From Rhizobium sp. WYCCWR10014 (GTDB lineage Bacteria > Pseudomonadota > Alphaproteobacteria > Rhizobiales > Rhizobiaceae): 64,000 bases of DNA. Made by a program: the position numbers and the translations under genes. Of the stretch, positions 47,083 through 57,260 are shown one piece after another (the stretch's first letter is position 1; each line of letters starts with the position of its first letter). Location of the stretch: assembly GCF_001657485.1 (NCBI RefSeq), contig NZ_LXFU01000025.1:124001-188000 (forward strand), written 5' to 3'. The notes under the pieces were generated by a model. That model did no database searches. It was not told the origin of the DNA and was given only the letters and a program-made list of their open reading frames with translations.

Positions 47083-47982
47083 CTATATCCTGTCTGCGAC
47101 TTCCTCGCTCAAGGGGATCGATGGTTGCGCCCCGGCCTTGAGGCAGGCGAGCGAGCCGGCGACTGCCGCACGGCGCAGCGCCGAGACAAAATCGAGACCG
47201 TCGTCGAGGCTGGCGGCGAAATAGCCGCAGAAAGTGTCTCCCGCGCCGACCGTATCGACAGGTTCGATCTTGAGACCCTGCGCCCTTGAAATCGCCCCGT
47301 CGCGAATGGCGATGACCCCGTCGGCGCCGAGCGTCACGATCAGCGTCTGGCCCGTCTCCGCATGCAGACGCGCAAGGGCTGCCTCGCGCGCTTGCGCGTC
47401 CATGCCCTCCTGCCCGGCGAGCCGCTCGAACTCGGTCTCGTTGGCAATGACGATATCGGCGAGCCGGCCGAGACGCGGCGCATCGGGGATCAGCGGCGCA
47501 AGGTTGAGGATGCTGGTGACGCCCTTGGCGCGGGCCGCCGACAGCGCGCCTTCGACGGCGGCAGCCGGCACTTCCAGCTGCAGCATCAGGATATCGCCTT
47601 CGTCCATGCGGCCGATCGCCGTCTCGGCATCGGCAGGCGTGACCTGGCCATTGGCGCCGGGAACGACGGCAATCATGTTCTCGCCGTCGCCGCCGACAAG
47701 GATCAGCGCCGTGCCTGTGGGACCGTCGACATGTTTGATCAGAGAAAGGTCGGTACCTGCATCATCGAGCAGTGCCAGCGCCTCCGCAGCGAAAGCATCC
47801 TTGCCGACGGCGCCGGCCATGTGCACGTAGCGGCCGGCGCGGCGCGCTGCCAGCGCCTGGTTGGCGCCCTTGCCGCCGGCGGCCGTAGCAAAGCCGTTGC
47901 CGGCCACCGTCTCGCCGGGCTTCGGCAGGCGCTCGGTCGTGGCGATAAGATCCATGTTGATGGACCCGAAAACTGTGATCAT
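47083..47982 (-). CDS. rbsK: Ribokinase
   Basis: A 299-residue PfkB-family sugar kinase phosphorylating ribose at O5. The N-terminal signature is GSINMDLIATTERLPKPGET with the GGKGANQA motif, and the catalytic aspartate and anion hole are in VDTVGAGDTFCGYFAA. The frame extends upstream into an intergenic repeat, but the ATG at 47982 is the family start (MITVFGSINMD). No ribose transport genes are nearby. Confidence 0.9.
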   Translation of the reverse strand: MITVFGSINMDLIATTERLPKPGETVAGNGFATAAGGKGANQALAARRAGRYVHMAGAVGKDAFAAEALALLDDAGTDLSLIKHVDGPTGTALILVGGDGENMIAVVPGANGQVTPADAETAIGRMDEGDILMLQLEVPAAAVEGALSAARAKGVTSILNLAPLIPDAPRLGRLADIVIANETEFERLAGQEGMDAQAREAALARLHAETGQTLIVTLGADGVIAIRDGAISRAQGLKIEPVDTVGAGDTFCGYFAASLDDGLDFVSALRRAAVAGSLACLKAGAQPSIPLSEEVADRI

Positions 47983-47999
47983 GAATGTGTCCCGTCTTC

Positions 48000-48112
48000 T
48001 AGAGCATGATGCCGAAAAGTGTGAGCGGTTTTCGGACGACATCATGCTCTAACTATATAATGTAGAACAGGATTCAGATTTTAGGCCGACCCGGCCTAAA
48101 GTCATCCTGTTC
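48000..48112 (+). repeat. Double-hairpin intergenic repeat, family 2 (copy B)
   Basis: The clearest copy of this family. Hairpin one pairs AGAGCATGATG (48001-48011) with CATCATGCTCT (48040-48050), enclosing CCGAAAA/TTTTCGG. Hairpin two pairs TAGAACAGGAT with ATCCTGTTCTA and includes TTTAGGCCG/CGGCCTAAA. It lies upstream of rbsK. The inverse copy is at 16334-16446, a fragment at 30218-30244. Confidence 0.8.
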
Positions 48113-48174
48113 TAGAGCCCGCAAATGAAATCATGCTCCTGCTGTTCATGTGGGCGCGACACTGCCCGAAGCGG

Positions 48175-49401
48175 TCACTCCTCGTCAACCACCCGGAGCT
48201 TCAGAAGACCGGTGCGGCTTTCGACCGATTTGGCAGGGGGTTCGCTGTCGCGGGCGGGCTTGGGATCGCCGCCGCCTGTCTCGAATTCCAGCGCTTCGAT
48301 CTTGGCGCCGCGCCTGGTGAGCTTGTCGGCTGACGTGACCACCATGTCGATGTCCTTCTGCGCCATGGCGAAATGGCCCTGCAGCTTGCGCACCCGCTCA
48401 TCGAGGCGGCTGAGGTCGTCCATCAGGATCGCCACTTCGCCCTGGATCAGATGCGCCTGCGCCCGCATGCGCTGGTCCTTGAGCACGGCCTGGATGACCT
48501 GGATCGACAGCATCAGCAGCGATGGCGAGACGATGACGATGCGCGCGCGGTGGGCCTTCTGCACCACCGGCTCGAAGTGCTCGTGGATCTCGGCGAAGAT
48601 CGATTCGGACGGCACGAAGAGAAAGGCCGTATCCTGGGTTTCGCCCTGGATCAGATATTTCTCGGAAATGTCCCTTATATGGACCTCCATGTCGCGGCGG
48701 AACTGCTGGCCGGCGATCTTGCCGGCTTCGGGGCTGCCGGCGTCGCGGATCGCGTTCCAGGCTTCGAGTGGAAATTTCGCGTCGATCACCAGCGGCGGCG
48801 CGCCGTTCGGCATGCGGATCGTGCAGTCGGGCCGCGACCCGTTGGACAGCGTCTGCTGGAAGGCGTAGGCGCCCATCGGCAGACCGTCGGCGACGATCGT
48901 TTCCATTCTGGACTGGCCGAAGGCGCCGCGCGTCTGCTTGTTGGACAGAATGGCCTGCAGCCCGACGACATCCTTGGCGAGCGTCTGGATATTGTTCTGC
49001 GCGGCATCGATGACCGCCAGCCGCTCCTGCAGCCGCTGCAGGTTCTCATGCGTCGATTTCGTCTGCTCGGTGATCGTCGAGCTGACGCGCTGCGACATGC
49101 CGTCGAGGCGCTGGCTGATCGTCTGGTTGAGTTCGCTCTGCCGCGCGCCGAAGACTTCGGTCATGACAGCGATGCGGCCCTGCATCTCCGACTGGATCTT
49201 CAAAAGCTCGGCCATCCGCGCTTCGTTTTCCTCAGCACGAAAGCTCGCTTCCTCGGCCTGCTCGCGGCGAAGGCTGGCGCCGCGCAGCAGAAGCAAGATC
49301 ACCAGCAGGGCGAGGGCGGCGAGAACGCCGCCGATAAGCGCCAGCATGGCCGGGCTGATCGAGGCAAGGGCAAGGGCGAGCGATTCGGAATGGATGGTCA
49401 T
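48175..49401 (-). CDS. rmuC: DNA recombination protein RmuC
   Basis: A 408-residue protein with one N-terminal membrane helix (LIGGVLAALALLVILLLLRG), a long coiled coil (about 45-160), and the RmuC nuclease-like domain (about 170-360: PDCTIRMPNGAPPLVIDAKFPLEAW, AFLFVPSESIFAEIHEHFE). The VIDAKFP segment resembles PD-(D/E)xK active sites. In E. coli RmuC limits recombination at inverted repeats. It stands alone and is divergent from the chemoreceptor gene at 49608. Confidence 0.9.
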   Translation of the reverse strand: MTIHSESLALALASISPAMLALIGGVLAALALLVILLLLRGASLRREQAEEASFRAEENEARMAELLKIQSEMQGRIAVMTEVFGARQSELNQTISQRLDGMSQRVSSTITEQTKSTHENLQRLQERLAVIDAAQNNIQTLAKDVVGLQAILSNKQTRGAFGQSRMETIVADGLPMGAYAFQQTLSNGSRPDCTIRMPNGAPPLVIDAKFPLEAWNAIRDAGSPEAGKIAGQQFRRDMEVHIRDISEKYLIQGETQDTAFLFVPSESIFAEIHEHFEPVVQKAHRARIVIVSPSLLMLSIQVIQAVLKDQRMRAQAHLIQGEVAILMDDLSRLDERVRKLQGHFAMAQKDIDMVVTSADKLTRRGAKIEALEFETGGGDPKPARDSEPPAKSVESRTGLLKLRVVDEE

Positions 49402-49607
49402 GTCGCAAGCATAACAGAAGAAATGGTGATATATAGATCAAAACGTGAACGGAATGAGCCGCCCTCACTATCTTTCCAAGCTATCGCTCTTCCTCGCTCG
49501 GGGAGAAGAAATCGTCGTCTGATTTAACGATTGCTCAACCATATTGGCCAAAACCTGCGGCGCAGAAATTCCTTCCCGCGCGCGTCGCGCCAAGTACAGA
49601 GATCTCC
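49402..49607. promoter_or_regulatory. Divergent intergenic region rmuC / chemoreceptor
   Basis: This 206-bp region must hold promoters for both neighbours. No convincing -35/-10 pair, operator palindrome or small RNA was recognised. Confidence 0.3.
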
Positions 49608-51104
49608 ATGACCGCCCAGCAGACCGACAGTGCCCTCAGGCAGCGCCTCGATTTCATCGAACTGGATGAGGCAGCGCGCAAGTCGATGCGGGATCTGCGT
49701 CCTGTCATATCGGAGCTGATCGGCGGCGCCCTCGACAAATTCTACGCCAAGATCGCCAAGACCCCGGCTGTCGCAGGCTTCTTCGCCGATAAGAACCATG
49801 TCGGCCATGCCAAGAAGCGCCAGCAGGACCATTGGGCCAATCTCGCCGGCGGCGCGTTCGACGAGAGCTATGTCAACGGCGTGACCGCGGTCGGCCGGAC
49901 GCACGCCCGCATCGGGCTGGAGCCGCGCTGGTATATTGGCGGCTACGCCATCGTCATGTCCGAACTCGTCAAGGGCATCATGGAGAAGCAGTGGCCGTCG
50001 ATCTTCGCGCGCCGAGAGGGCAAGGCATTGGCAGAGAAGCTGTCGGCGGTCATCAAATCAGGCATGCTCGACATGGATTATTCCATCTCGGTCTATCTTG
50101 AGACGCTCGAAGCCAAGCGCCGCGCTTTGGAAGAGCAGCGCGCTGAGGCCGAATCCGATCAGGCGATCGCGCTGGAGCAGCTGCGCCGCGGTCTGGAAGC
50201 GCTGTCGAACGGCGATCTCGAAGCCACCCTGCCCTCCGACCTGCCGGGCAATTTCCGGCAGATGGCCGAGGACTACAACCGCGCCGTCAGGGCGCTAAGC
50301 CAGTCCTTCGCCTCCGTGCGCGAGACTTCTGGCCATATCATGAGCGGCGCCGACGTCATTTCCAACGCAACCAACGATCTGGCGCTGCGCACTGCCCAGC
50401 AGGCGGCAGGCGTCGAGGAGAGCTCGGCCGCCCTGCAGCAGCTGTCCGTCAGCGTCGGCCAGACGGCCGCCAATGCCGAGAAGGCTTCGGACGCTGTGCG
50501 CGAGACGCAAGAGAAGGCGAAGAACTCCGGCGAACTTGTCACCAGCGCCGTCTCGGCGATGGCCGGCATCGAGAAATCCTCGACCGGGATCTCCAAGATC
50601 ATCGGCGTCATCGATGAGATCGCCTTCCAGACCAATCTGCTGGCGCTGAACGCCGGCGTCGAGGCGGCGCGTGCCGGTGATGCCGGCAAGGGTTTTGCCG
50701 TCGTTGCTCAGGAGGTCCGCCAGCTCGCCCAGCGCACCGCGGAAGCGGCCAAGGAGATCAAGAACTTGATCTCGCAGAGCTCGACACAGGTCAATCAGGG
50801 CGTCAGCATCGTCTCAAGCACCGGTGAGGCGCTGAACGACATGATCAGCCGCATCGACATCATCAACCGTTTTGTCGCCGATATCGCCGCCGCCGCCCGC
50901 GATCAGGCGACCGGTGTCAACGAAGTCAGCATCGCCGTCCGCAACATGGGTGCGATCACCCAGCAGAATTCGGACATGGTCGAGCACTCCTCGGCGGAAA
51001 CCCGCCGCCTCAAGGACGAGGTGGAGACCCTGATCGAGCTGCTGCGGCGCTTCAGCGCTCGGCCGGAAGGCCGTCCAGCCCGCGCGGCCAGCCGGGCTGC
51101 CTAA
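49608..51104 (+). CDS. Soluble globin-coupled methyl-accepting chemotaxis protein
   Basis: A 498-residue receptor without membrane helices. Residues 1-170 form a globin-coupled sensor domain; the probable haem-ligating histidine is in [24 protein letters not shown]-like linker (about 190-240) leads to the signalling domain, whose tip is [20 protein letters not shown] (here with a slightly altered IDEIA lead). No C-terminal CheR pentapeptide is visible. It most likely senses oxygen, like HemAT, and signals through cytoplasmic CheA arrays. No che genes are nearby. Confidence 0.9.
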   Translation: MTAQQTDSALRQRLDFIELDEAARKSMRDLRPVISELIGGALDKFYAKIAKTPAVAGFFADKNHVGHAKKRQQDHWANLAGGAFDESYVNGVTAVGRTHARIGLEPRWYIGGYAIVMSELVKGIMEKQWPSIFARREGKALAEKLSAVIKSGMLDMDYSISVYLETLEAKRRALEEQRAEAESDQAIALEQLRRGLEALSNGDLEATLPSDLPGNFRQMAEDYNRAVRALSQSFASVRETSGHIMSGADVISNATNDLALRTAQQAAGVEESSAALQQLSVSVGQTAANAEKASDAVRETQEKAKNSGELVTSAVSAMAGIEKSSTGISKIIGVIDEIAFQTNLLALNAGVEAARAGDAGKGFAVVAQEVRQLAQRTAEAAKEIKNLISQSSTQVNQGVSIVSSTGEALNDMISRIDIINRFVADIAAAARDQATGVNEVSIAVRNMGAITQQNSDMVEHSSAETRRLKDEVETLIELLRRFSARPEGRPARAASRAA

Positions 51105-51201
51105 GGCGAATATGGCGAAATTCCAGGGGGGGATGCAAAAAAGCGTATTCCCCGCCTGCCGGATAATTCCATAGTCGGAAAAGATGGGTTATGGGAACGC
51201 C

Positions 51202-51717
51202 ATGACCATCAAGCCACTCATCATTCTTCCCGATCCCGTTCTCCGCCAGCTGTCAAAGCCGATCGAGCGGGTGGACTCCGACCTGCAGCGTCTTGCCGAC
51301 GATATGCTGGAAACCATGTACGACGCGCCGGGCATCGGCCTTGCCGCCATCCAGATCGGCGTGCCGCGCCGGATGCTCGTCATCGACATCGCGCGCGAGG
51401 GCGAGGAAAAGCAGCCGCAGGTCTTCATCAACCCGGAGATCGTCAAATCCTCCGACGAGCGCTCCGTCTATGAGGAAGGCTGTCTTTCGATTCCGGATTA
51501 TTATGCCGAGGTCGAGCGCCCGGCTGTCGTCTCGGTCAGATATCTCGACCGCGACGGCAAGGAACAGACCGTGGAAGCCGACGGCCTGCTCGCCACCTGC
51601 CTGCAGCACGAGATCGACCACCTGAACGGTGTGCTCTTCATCGATTATATCTCGCGGCTGAAGCGGGAGATGGTCATCAAGAAATTCACCAAGGCGGCGA
51701 AGTCCAAGGCGCTCTGA
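51202..51717 (+). CDS. def: Peptide deformylase
   Basis: A 171-residue metalloenzyme removing the formyl group from new proteins. The three motifs are present: [20 protein letters not shown] (metal Cys) and QHEIDHLNG (two metal His and catalytic Glu). The ATG at 51202 is preferred over one at 51184 because the family begins [15 protein letters not shown]. It should form an operon with fmt and truA, but a toxin-antitoxin pair lies between def and fmt. Confidence 0.95.
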   Translation: MTIKPLIILPDPVLRQLSKPIERVDSDLQRLADDMLETMYDAPGIGLAAIQIGVPRRMLVIDIAREGEEKQPQVFINPEIVKSSDERSVYEEGCLSIPDYYAEVERPAVVSVRYLDRDGKEQTVEADGLLATCLQHEIDHLNGVLFIDYISRLKREMVIKKFTKAAKSKAL

Positions 51718-51748
51718 CGCTGCGTTGAAAATTCACCGGCAAGGCACT

Positions 51749-51767
51749 ATGATATCACCGATATCAT
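51749..51767. promoter_or_regulatory. Palindromic operator of the second toxin-antitoxin pair
   Basis: ATGATATC (51749-51756), spacer ACC, and GATATCAT (51760-51767) form a perfect 8-bp inverted repeat just before the GGAGGTG ribosome binding site of the antitoxin gene. Bound antitoxin could block both initiation of transcription and read-through from def. Role inferred from position. Confidence 0.6.
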
Positions 51768-51781
51768 GATGGAGGTGCCGA

Positions 51782-52042
51782 ATGGGTGACCTACTTATTC
51801 GAGATGTTCCGGATGCGATGAAGCGGCAGCTTCAGGAAAGCGCGCAGCGCAACGGCCGCAGCCTTTCAGAAGAGGCGATCGAAATCATGCGCCGGCAGAT
51901 TGCCGTGGAGCGCTCGGGAGCTTCCGCCGGGCAGCGCCTGCGCTCTCTGATGAGTGACGAAAGATTGAGCGAAGATGAAGTGGAGGCCATTGCCGCATCT
52001 CGCCACGAACGCGACCGCGAACCGCCGCACTTCGACACATGA
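51782..52042 (+). CDS. FitA-like ribbon-helix-helix antitoxin
   Basis: An 86-residue antitoxin. MGDLLIRDVPDAMKRQLQES and NGRSLSEEAIEIMRRQI form the ribbon-helix-helix DNA-binding fold seen in FitA/VapB proteins, and the acidic C-terminal part should bind the toxin. GGAGGTG lies five bases upstream. It overlaps its toxin by four bases (ATGA). It sits 64 bp after def, with a palindrome in the gap. Confidence 0.88.
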   Translation: MGDLLIRDVPDAMKRQLQESAQRNGRSLSEEAIEIMRRQIAVERSGASAGQRLRSLMSDERLSEDEVEAIAASRHERDREPPHFDT

Positions 52043-52458
52043 TCGTCCTCGATACGAATGTGATTTCCGAAATGCAGGGGAGGACCCACAGCGAGCGAAT
52101 ATTGAACTGGCTGGACGGCTACGACGTCGAGACGCTTTTCCTGACGACGATTGCCGTCGCCGAAATGCGTTACGGTCTTGAACTCCTTGATGATGGCAGG
52201 CGAAAGACAGCGCTGGTGTCCGACTTCAATCGGATCGAGTCGGAATTTTCAGGCCGTATCCTCGGTTTTTCCCTGAGTGCGGCGCATCGCTACGGCCTGC
52301 TGGCTGCGGAGCGCAGAAAGGCGGGACGACCGATGGAAACGAAGGATGCTATGATTGCCGCCATCTGCCTTGCAAACGGCGCGACGCTTGCGACCCGCAA
52401 CACCCGAGATTTCGAGGGGCTTGATCTCAAGCTCGTAAACCCGTTTGAAGACGGTTGA
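52039..52458 (+). CDS. FitB/VapC-type PIN-domain toxin
   Basis: A 139-residue PIN ribonuclease. [12 protein letters not shown] carries D5, [12 protein letters not shown] carries E42, [19 protein letters not shown] carries D103, and [13 protein letters not shown] holds N121 and D124, the complete acidic set. The AEMRYG and TRNTRDF motifs are those of the FitB subgroup. Expected to cleave RNA when freed from its antitoxin. It ends 20 bp before fmt, so fmt expression may depend partly on the toxin transcript. Confidence 0.9.
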   Translation: MIVLDTNVISEMQGRTHSERILNWLDGYDVETLFLTTIAVAEMRYGLELLDDGRRKTALVSDFNRIESEFSGRILGFSLSAAHRYGLLAAERRKAGRPMETKDAMIAAICLANGATLATRNTRDFEGLDLKLVNPFEDG

Positions 52459-52478
52459 TCCTCAATTGGCGAGATAAA

Positions 52479-53414
52479 ATGTCTCTTCGCATGATCTTCA
52501 TGGGAACCCCGGAGTTCTCGGTCCCGACCCTGCGCCTGCTCGTCGATGCCGGTCACAGGATCGTTGCGGTCTATACGCAGCCGCCGCGGCCGGGCGGGCG
52601 GCGCGGGCTCGATCTGCAGAAATCGCCGGTGCATCAGGCGGCCGAACTGCTCGGCCTGCCGGTTTTCACCCCGGTCAATTTCAAGGACCCCGAGGAGCGC
52701 GAGAGGTTTCGTGGCTTGAATGCCGATGTCGGCGTCGTCGTTGCCTACGGGCTGTTGCTGCCGGAAGCGATTTTGAACGGCACAAGGGATGGCTGCTATA
52801 ACGGTCATGCCTCGTTGCTGCCGCGCTGGCGGGGTGCTGCTCCCATCCAGCGGGCGATCATGGCCGGAGACGCAAAGACCGGCATGATGGTGATGAAGAT
52901 GAACAAGGGCCTGGATACCGGCGCCGTGGCACTCACCCGCGAGGTCGAGATCGGCCCGAACATGACGGCTGGCGAGCTGCACGACCGGCTGATGCTCGTG
53001 GGCGCCAAGGCGATGGCGGAAGCCATGGTCAAACTCGAAATGAACGACCTGCCGCTGACGCCGCAGCCTGAAGACGGCGTGCTCTATGCTTCCAAGATCG
53101 ACAAGGCCGAGACGCGCATCGACTTTTCCAGGGATGCCAAGGACGTGCACAATCACATCCGCGGCCTGGCGCCGTTTCCGGGGGCCTGGTTCGAGCTCGA
53201 AATCGGCGGCAAGCCGGAGCGGGTGAAAGTGCTGGCGTCCGAACTGGCTGAGGGGCAGGGTGCGGCCGGGTTATTGCTGACGGATGATCTCGTGGTCGCC
53301 TGCGGCTCGGGCGCGGTGCGGCTGATCAGGCTGCAGAAGGCCGGCGGCAAACCGCTGGCGGCGGCCGATTTCCTCAGGGGCACGCCGCTTGCGGCGGGCA
53401 CGAGGCTCACCTGA
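52479..53414 (+). CDS. fmt: Methionyl-tRNA formyltransferase
   Basis: A 311-residue enzyme formylating initiator Met-tRNA. The start [19 protein letters not shown] and the active-site segment [20 protein letters not shown] are diagnostic (Asn and His of the formyl transfer site). The C-terminal domain (about 205-311) binds tRNA. An upstream TTG in frame lacks a ribosome binding site, so the ATG at 52479 is used. Its stop overlaps the truA start (TGATG). Confidence 0.95.
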   Translation: MSLRMIFMGTPEFSVPTLRLLVDAGHRIVAVYTQPPRPGGRRGLDLQKSPVHQAAELLGLPVFTPVNFKDPEERERFRGLNADVGVVVAYGLLLPEAILNGTRDGCYNGHASLLPRWRGAAPIQRAIMAGDAKTGMMVMKMNKGLDTGAVALTREVEIGPNMTAGELHDRLMLVGAKAMAEAMVKLEMNDLPLTPQPEDGVLYASKIDKAETRIDFSRDAKDVHNHIRGLAPFPGAWFELEIGGKPERVKVLASELAEGQGAAGLLLTDDLVVACGSGAVRLIRLQKAGGKPLAAADFLRGTPLAAGTRLT

Positions 53415-54220
53415 TGCCGCGTTTCCGTATGACCGTCGAATATGACGGCGGCCCCTATGTCGGCTGGCAGCGGCAGGAGAACGGCCCTTCGGTGCAGGGC
53501 GCGATCGAGGCCGCGGTGCTGTCGTTGACCGGCGAGACGGTGTCGGTGCGCGGCGCCGGACGTACGGATTCCGGCGTCCATGCCATGGGGCAGGTGATCC
53601 ATGCCGATCTTTCGAAGGACTGGTCGCCCTACCAGCTGCAGAATGCCTTGAACGCGCATCTGAGGCTTGCCGGCGAGCGCGTCTCCATTCTCGACGTCGA
53701 GGCGGCTGCCGAATTCTTCGATGCCCGCTTTTCGGCGCTGCGGCGCCATTACCTCTATCGCATCGTCAGTCGCAAGGCGCCGCTGGCGCTCGAAGCCGGC
53801 AAGGCCTGGTGGGTGCCGAAGGTGCTCGATCACGAGGTCATGCATGCAGCCGCCCAGAGGCTGGTCGGCCGGCACGATTTCTCCACCTTCCGCGCCGCCC
53901 ATTGCCAGGCAAACAGCCCGGTCCGCACGCTCGACCGGCTGGATGTGACGCGCAACGGCGAGCTGATCGAGATCCGCGCCACGGCGCAGAGTTTCCTCCA
54001 CAACCAGATCCGCTCCTTCGCCGGCACGCTGAAGCTCGCCGGCGAGGGCAAATGGACGCCTGATGATGTCGAGGCGGCGCTTGAAGCGCGCGACCGCAAG
54101 GCCTGCGGCCCGGTGGCGCCGCCGGATGGGCTCTATTTCATGCAGGTGGATTATCCCGAGGTGATCCCCGATCGCCGAAGGCCGGTCACCGATACCGATA
54201 CAGATGATGATCTGTCGTAA
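53414..54220 (+). CDS. truA: tRNA pseudouridine(38-40) synthase
   Basis: A 268-residue enzyme making pseudouridine at positions 38-40 of many tRNAs. The catalytic aspartate is in [20 protein letters not shown]-type contacts are represented by [12 protein letters not shown]. The gene overlaps fmt by one base, a common arrangement, and is convergent with the membrane-protein gene at 54227. The last ten residues are rich in Asp/Thr repeats and are not conserved. Confidence 0.95.
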   Translation: MPRFRMTVEYDGGPYVGWQRQENGPSVQGAIEAAVLSLTGETVSVRGAGRTDSGVHAMGQVIHADLSKDWSPYQLQNALNAHLRLAGERVSILDVEAAAEFFDARFSALRRHYLYRIVSRKAPLALEAGKAWWVPKVLDHEVMHAAAQRLVGRHDFSTFRAAHCQANSPVRTLDRLDVTRNGELIEIRATAQSFLHNQIRSFAGTLKLAGEGKWTPDDVEAALEARDRKACGPVAPPDGLYFMQVDYPEVIPDRRRPVTDTDTDDDLS

Positions 54221-54226
54221 GCCTGA

Positions 54227-54823
54227 TCAGGCAGGATAGATGCCGAGGAAGTGCTGCAGATATTCCGAAAGGATCATCGATGGCACGAGCAGCACCAGTG
54301 TCAGCGCGCCCACCATCAGCGCGTGACCGTGGCAGATCATCCGGAGGATGCGCGCCAGCACGAAGACCTGCGCCAGCATGAAGGCGAGCAGCAGCAGCGA
54401 GACGAGGCCGACGGAGCCGGGCAGGAAGAACACCAGCGCCAGCAGCAGCCCGTTGATATAGGAAAGCGGCACGCCGAGCCAGTTGACGCTGACGACGACA
54501 GGCGCGAAACGCTCGCCCATGCGGAAGGCAAGCAGCAGAAACCCGGCAAAGACCAGCGGCACGAACCAGTTGGCGACTTCGACGAGGCCGAGCCTGATAT
54601 AGAAGGGAAAATCGACATCGGCTTCCGGCGGCATCGCCCGCAGGAAAGCCTGTCGCCACCAGAGCCAGGAAATACCCATCGGCGGCAGGCACCAGAGCAT
54701 CGCCCAGAACGAACGGTTGACGCCGCGCTCGGAGATGTCGAGGTAGCGGAAGCCGCGCGGATCCAGCCGGATCAGCAGCCAGAGGCCGGCCAGATAGTAC
54801 TGAACCTCTCTAAAGCCCGGCAT
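54227..54823 (-). CDS. Conserved inner-membrane protein downstream of dapE
   Basis: A 198-residue protein with about five membrane helices (for example [17 protein letters not shown] and [20 protein letters not shown]). I do not recognise a family. It overlaps the dapE 3' end by 14 bp, so it is probably co-translated with dapE, but nothing in the sequence ties it to lysine or peptidoglycan synthesis. The N-terminal 35 residues ([19 protein letters not shown]) may be an amphipathic segment. Confidence 0.7.
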   Translation of the reverse strand: MPGFREVQYYLAGLWLLIRLDPRGFRYLDISERGVNRSFWAMLWCLPPMGISWLWWRQAFLRAMPPEADVDFPFYIRLGLVEVANWFVPLVFAGFLLLAFRMGERFAPVVVSVNWLGVPLSYINGLLLALVFFLPGSVGLVSLLLLAFMLAQVFVLARILRMICHGHALMVGALTLVLLVPSMILSEYLQHFLGIYPA

Positions 54824-56003
54824 TGGCGAACCAGCGGGCGATGAAGGTTTCGTAGATTGCCGTCAGCGTCTCCAGGTCGGCGACAGCGACGCGCTCGTCG
54901 ACCATGTGCATCGTCTGGCCGACGAGGCCGAATTCGACGACCGGGCAATAATCCTTGATGAAGCGCGCATCCGATGTGCCGCCGGTGGTCGAAAGCCGCG
55001 GCGACTGGCCGGAAACGCTTTCGACGGCTGAAGACAGCGAGGCGATCAGCGCATTGTTGCGCGTCAGGAAGACATGGCTCGGCCGGTCGGCCCAGACGAT
55101 ATCATAGGACACTGCTTCGCGGCCCGGCCGCAAGGCGCCGTTGCCTGCGGCGGCATCGAGGCGTCGCAGGATTTCGGCACGCAGCGTTTCGACGGTCCAG
55201 CTGTCGTTGAAGCGGATGTTGAAGCTTGCCGATGCCTTGGCCGGAATGACGTTGGTCGCCGGATTGCCGACGTCGACCGTGGTCACTTCGAGGTTCGACG
55301 GCTGGAAATCGTCAGTGCCGCCGTCAAACGGCGTGTCCATCAGCGCCTGCGTCAGCTGCAGCATGCCGCGCACCGGATTGTCGGCAAGATGCGGATAGGC
55401 GGCATGGCCCTGGACGCCGTGAACGGTGATTTTACCCGACAGCGAGCCGCGCCGGCCAATCTTGATCATATCGCCGAGCCTGTCTGGATTGGTCGGCTCT
55501 CCGACCAGGCAGGCATCCCAGCTTTCGCCGCGTTCGGCCGCCCATTGCAGCAGCTTGGTCGTGCCGTTGATCGCCGGCCCTTCCTCATCGCCGGTGATCA
55601 GGAAGGAGATCGAGCCGTTGGGCGGCCCGTTTTTCTCGATATGGCGGGCGACGGCGGCGACGAAACAGGCGATGCCGCCCTTCATGTCGACGGCGCCGCG
55701 GCCGAAAAGCTCGCCCTTCGAAATCTGGGCTTCAAAGGGTGGATGCGTCCAGGCGGCTTCGTCGCCGACCGGCACGACATCGGTATGGCCGGCAAACATC
55801 AGATGCGGGCCGTCCTTGCCGAGGCGGGCATAGAGGTTTTCGATGTCGGGTGTTCCCTCTTCGCTCGCCTTCACTTTGTCGACCGTAAAGCCGAGCGGCG
55901 CAAGCATCGCCTCCAGCGCCGACAGCGCGCCGCCTTCGGCGGGCGTCACGGACGGGCAGCGAATCAGCGTCTGAAGATTGGCGACGGGGTCGGTAGCGGT
56001 CAT
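54810..56003 (-). CDS. dapE: Succinyl-diaminopimelate desuccinylase
   Basis: A 397-residue di-zinc hydrolase making LL-diaminopimelate for lysine and peptidoglycan. Metal and catalytic motifs are [28 protein letters not shown] and [13 protein letters not shown]; the C-terminal [15 protein letters not shown] is family-specific. The frame is open to 56117 but the family starts [16 protein letters not shown] at 56003. It is separated from dapD, the previous step, by a family-1 repeat. Confidence 0.95.
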   Translation of the reverse strand: MTATDPVANLQTLIRCPSVTPAEGGALSALEAMLAPLGFTVDKVKASEEGTPDIENLYARLGKDGPHLMFAGHTDVVPVGDEAAWTHPPFEAQISKGELFGRGAVDMKGGIACFVAAVARHIEKNGPPNGSISFLITGDEEGPAINGTTKLLQWAAERGESWDACLVGEPTNPDRLGDMIKIGRRGSLSGKITVHGVQGHAAYPHLADNPVRGMLQLTQALMDTPFDGGTDDFQPSNLEVTTVDVGNPATNVIPAKASASFNIRFNDSWTVETLRAEILRRLDAAAGNGALRPGREAVSYDIVWADRPSHVFLTRNNALIASLSSAVESVSGQSPRLSTTGGTSDARFIKDYCPVVEFGLVGQTMHMVDERVAVADLETLTAIYETFIARWFANAGL

Positions 56004-56057
56004 GGCGGTCGAACTATCCGGCGGGAATGGCAAAGACATGGCAAGGCGGGGTTGCCT

Positions 56058-56160
56058 ACAGCGCCGCGCGTCTTTTAAGACGCGCAAAGGACACTGTAGC
56101 ACTTTGAATTGCTGCATAATTTTATCCTTAAATCGATTTCGATTTAAGGAATTATGCAGG
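56058..56160. repeat. RIME-like palindromic repeat, family 1 (copy D, full length)
   Basis: The most complete copy, about 103 bp, with two hairpins. The first is built on CGCGTCTTTTAAGACGCG inside an outer TACAGCG..ACTGTAGC pairing; the second pairs TCCTTAAATCG with CGATTTAAGGA, with TGCATAAT and ATTATGCA outside it. This two-palindrome layout near 100 bp matches the RIME elements described in rhizobia. It separates dapD and dapE. Confidence 0.8.
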
Positions 56161-56207
56161 TGCGTAAAAAGACGCCGTCTGTTTACCGGATCAACGTCCC
56201 GGTGTCA

Positions 56208-57068
56208 TCAATCTCTGAGCAGCTCGTTGATGCCGGTCTTCGAGCGGGTCTTTTCATCGACGCGCTTGACGATGACGGCGCAATAGAGATGCGGCGCCGG
56301 CTGACCGTTACCCATCGTCGCATTGCCCGACGGCATCGAGCCGGCGACGACGACGGAATAGGGCGGCACTTCGCCGTATGTCACCTCGCCGGTGGCACGA
56401 TCGACGATCTTGGTCGACTTGCCGATAAAGACGCCCATGCCGAGCACCGAGCCTTCGCGGATGATGCAGCCTTCGACCACCTCGGAACGGGCGCCGATGA
56501 AGCAATTGTCCTCGATGATCGTCGGGCCGGCCTGCATCGGCTCCAACACGCCGCCAATGCCGACGCCGCCGGAGAGATGCACATGCTTGCCGATCTGCGC
56601 GCAGGAGCCGACGGTCGCCCAGGTATCGACCATCGTGCCTTCGCCGACATAGGCGCCGAGATTGACGAAGGAGGGCATCAGGATCGCGTTCGGGGCGATA
56701 TAGGCCGAGCGGCGCACGACGCAGTTCGGCACGGCGCGGAAGCCGGCGGCGCGGAAGTGGTTTTCGCCCCAGTTTTCGAACTTCGAGGGGACCTTGTCCC
56801 ACCAGGTGGAATTGCCCGAGCCGCCCTTCACCACGTCCATGTCGTTGAGGCGGAAGGACAAGAGCACGGCCTTCTTCAGCCACTGATTGACCGTCCAGGC
56901 ACCGTCGGCGGAGCGTTCGGCGACGCGGGCCTTGCCGGCATCGAGCAGGTCGAGTGCTGATTCGACCGCATCGCGAACCTCGCCCTTCGTCGACGTGTTC
57001 ACATTGTCGCGATTGTCGAAGGCGGCTTCGATGATCTTTTCGAGGGATGCGAGGTCGGTGGCGCTCAT
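56208..57068 (-). CDS. dapD: 2,3,4,5-tetrahydropyridine-2,6-dicarboxylate N-succinyltransferase
   Basis: A 286-residue trimeric acyltransferase with a left-handed beta-helix of hexapeptide repeats (about 110-240: [40 protein letters not shown]). The N-terminal helical domain begins [20 protein letters not shown]. It succinylates tetrahydrodipicolinate upstream of DapC and DapE. AAGGA lies six bases before the ATG. It is divergent from the LOG-family gene. Confidence 0.95.
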   Translation of the reverse strand: MSATDLASLEKIIEAAFDNRDNVNTSTKGEVRDAVESALDLLDAGKARVAERSADGAWTVNQWLKKAVLLSFRLNDMDVVKGGSGNSTWWDKVPSKFENWGENHFRAAGFRAVPNCVVRRSAYIAPNAILMPSFVNLGAYVGEGTMVDTWATVGSCAQIGKHVHLSGGVGIGGVLEPMQAGPTIIEDNCFIGARSEVVEGCIIREGSVLGMGVFIGKSTKIVDRATGEVTYGEVPPYSVVVAGSMPSGNATMGNGQPAPHLYCAVIVKRVDEKTRSKTGINELLRD

Positions 57069-57260
57069 GAGAATTCCTTAAACTTCGATCTTTATCGTGG
57101 AGACGGGGCGTCTCCGGAATTGCGGTTGGCGGGGTTTACCCTGCTCTACAGCATGAAGCCGTAGAACGGAATGATTTTTCCGACAAGATCATACCTGGAT
57201 TCAAGACGTTATAGCGACATATCCGGCTTCGTAGCCGGCAATACTGAAAGGCATTTCGAC

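Noticed and set aside
57139-57215. Possible further copy of the family-2 repeat upstream of the LOG-family gene
   Set aside because: Only short pieces (CTCTACAGCATGA and GGATTCA-like) agree; similarity too weak to call.
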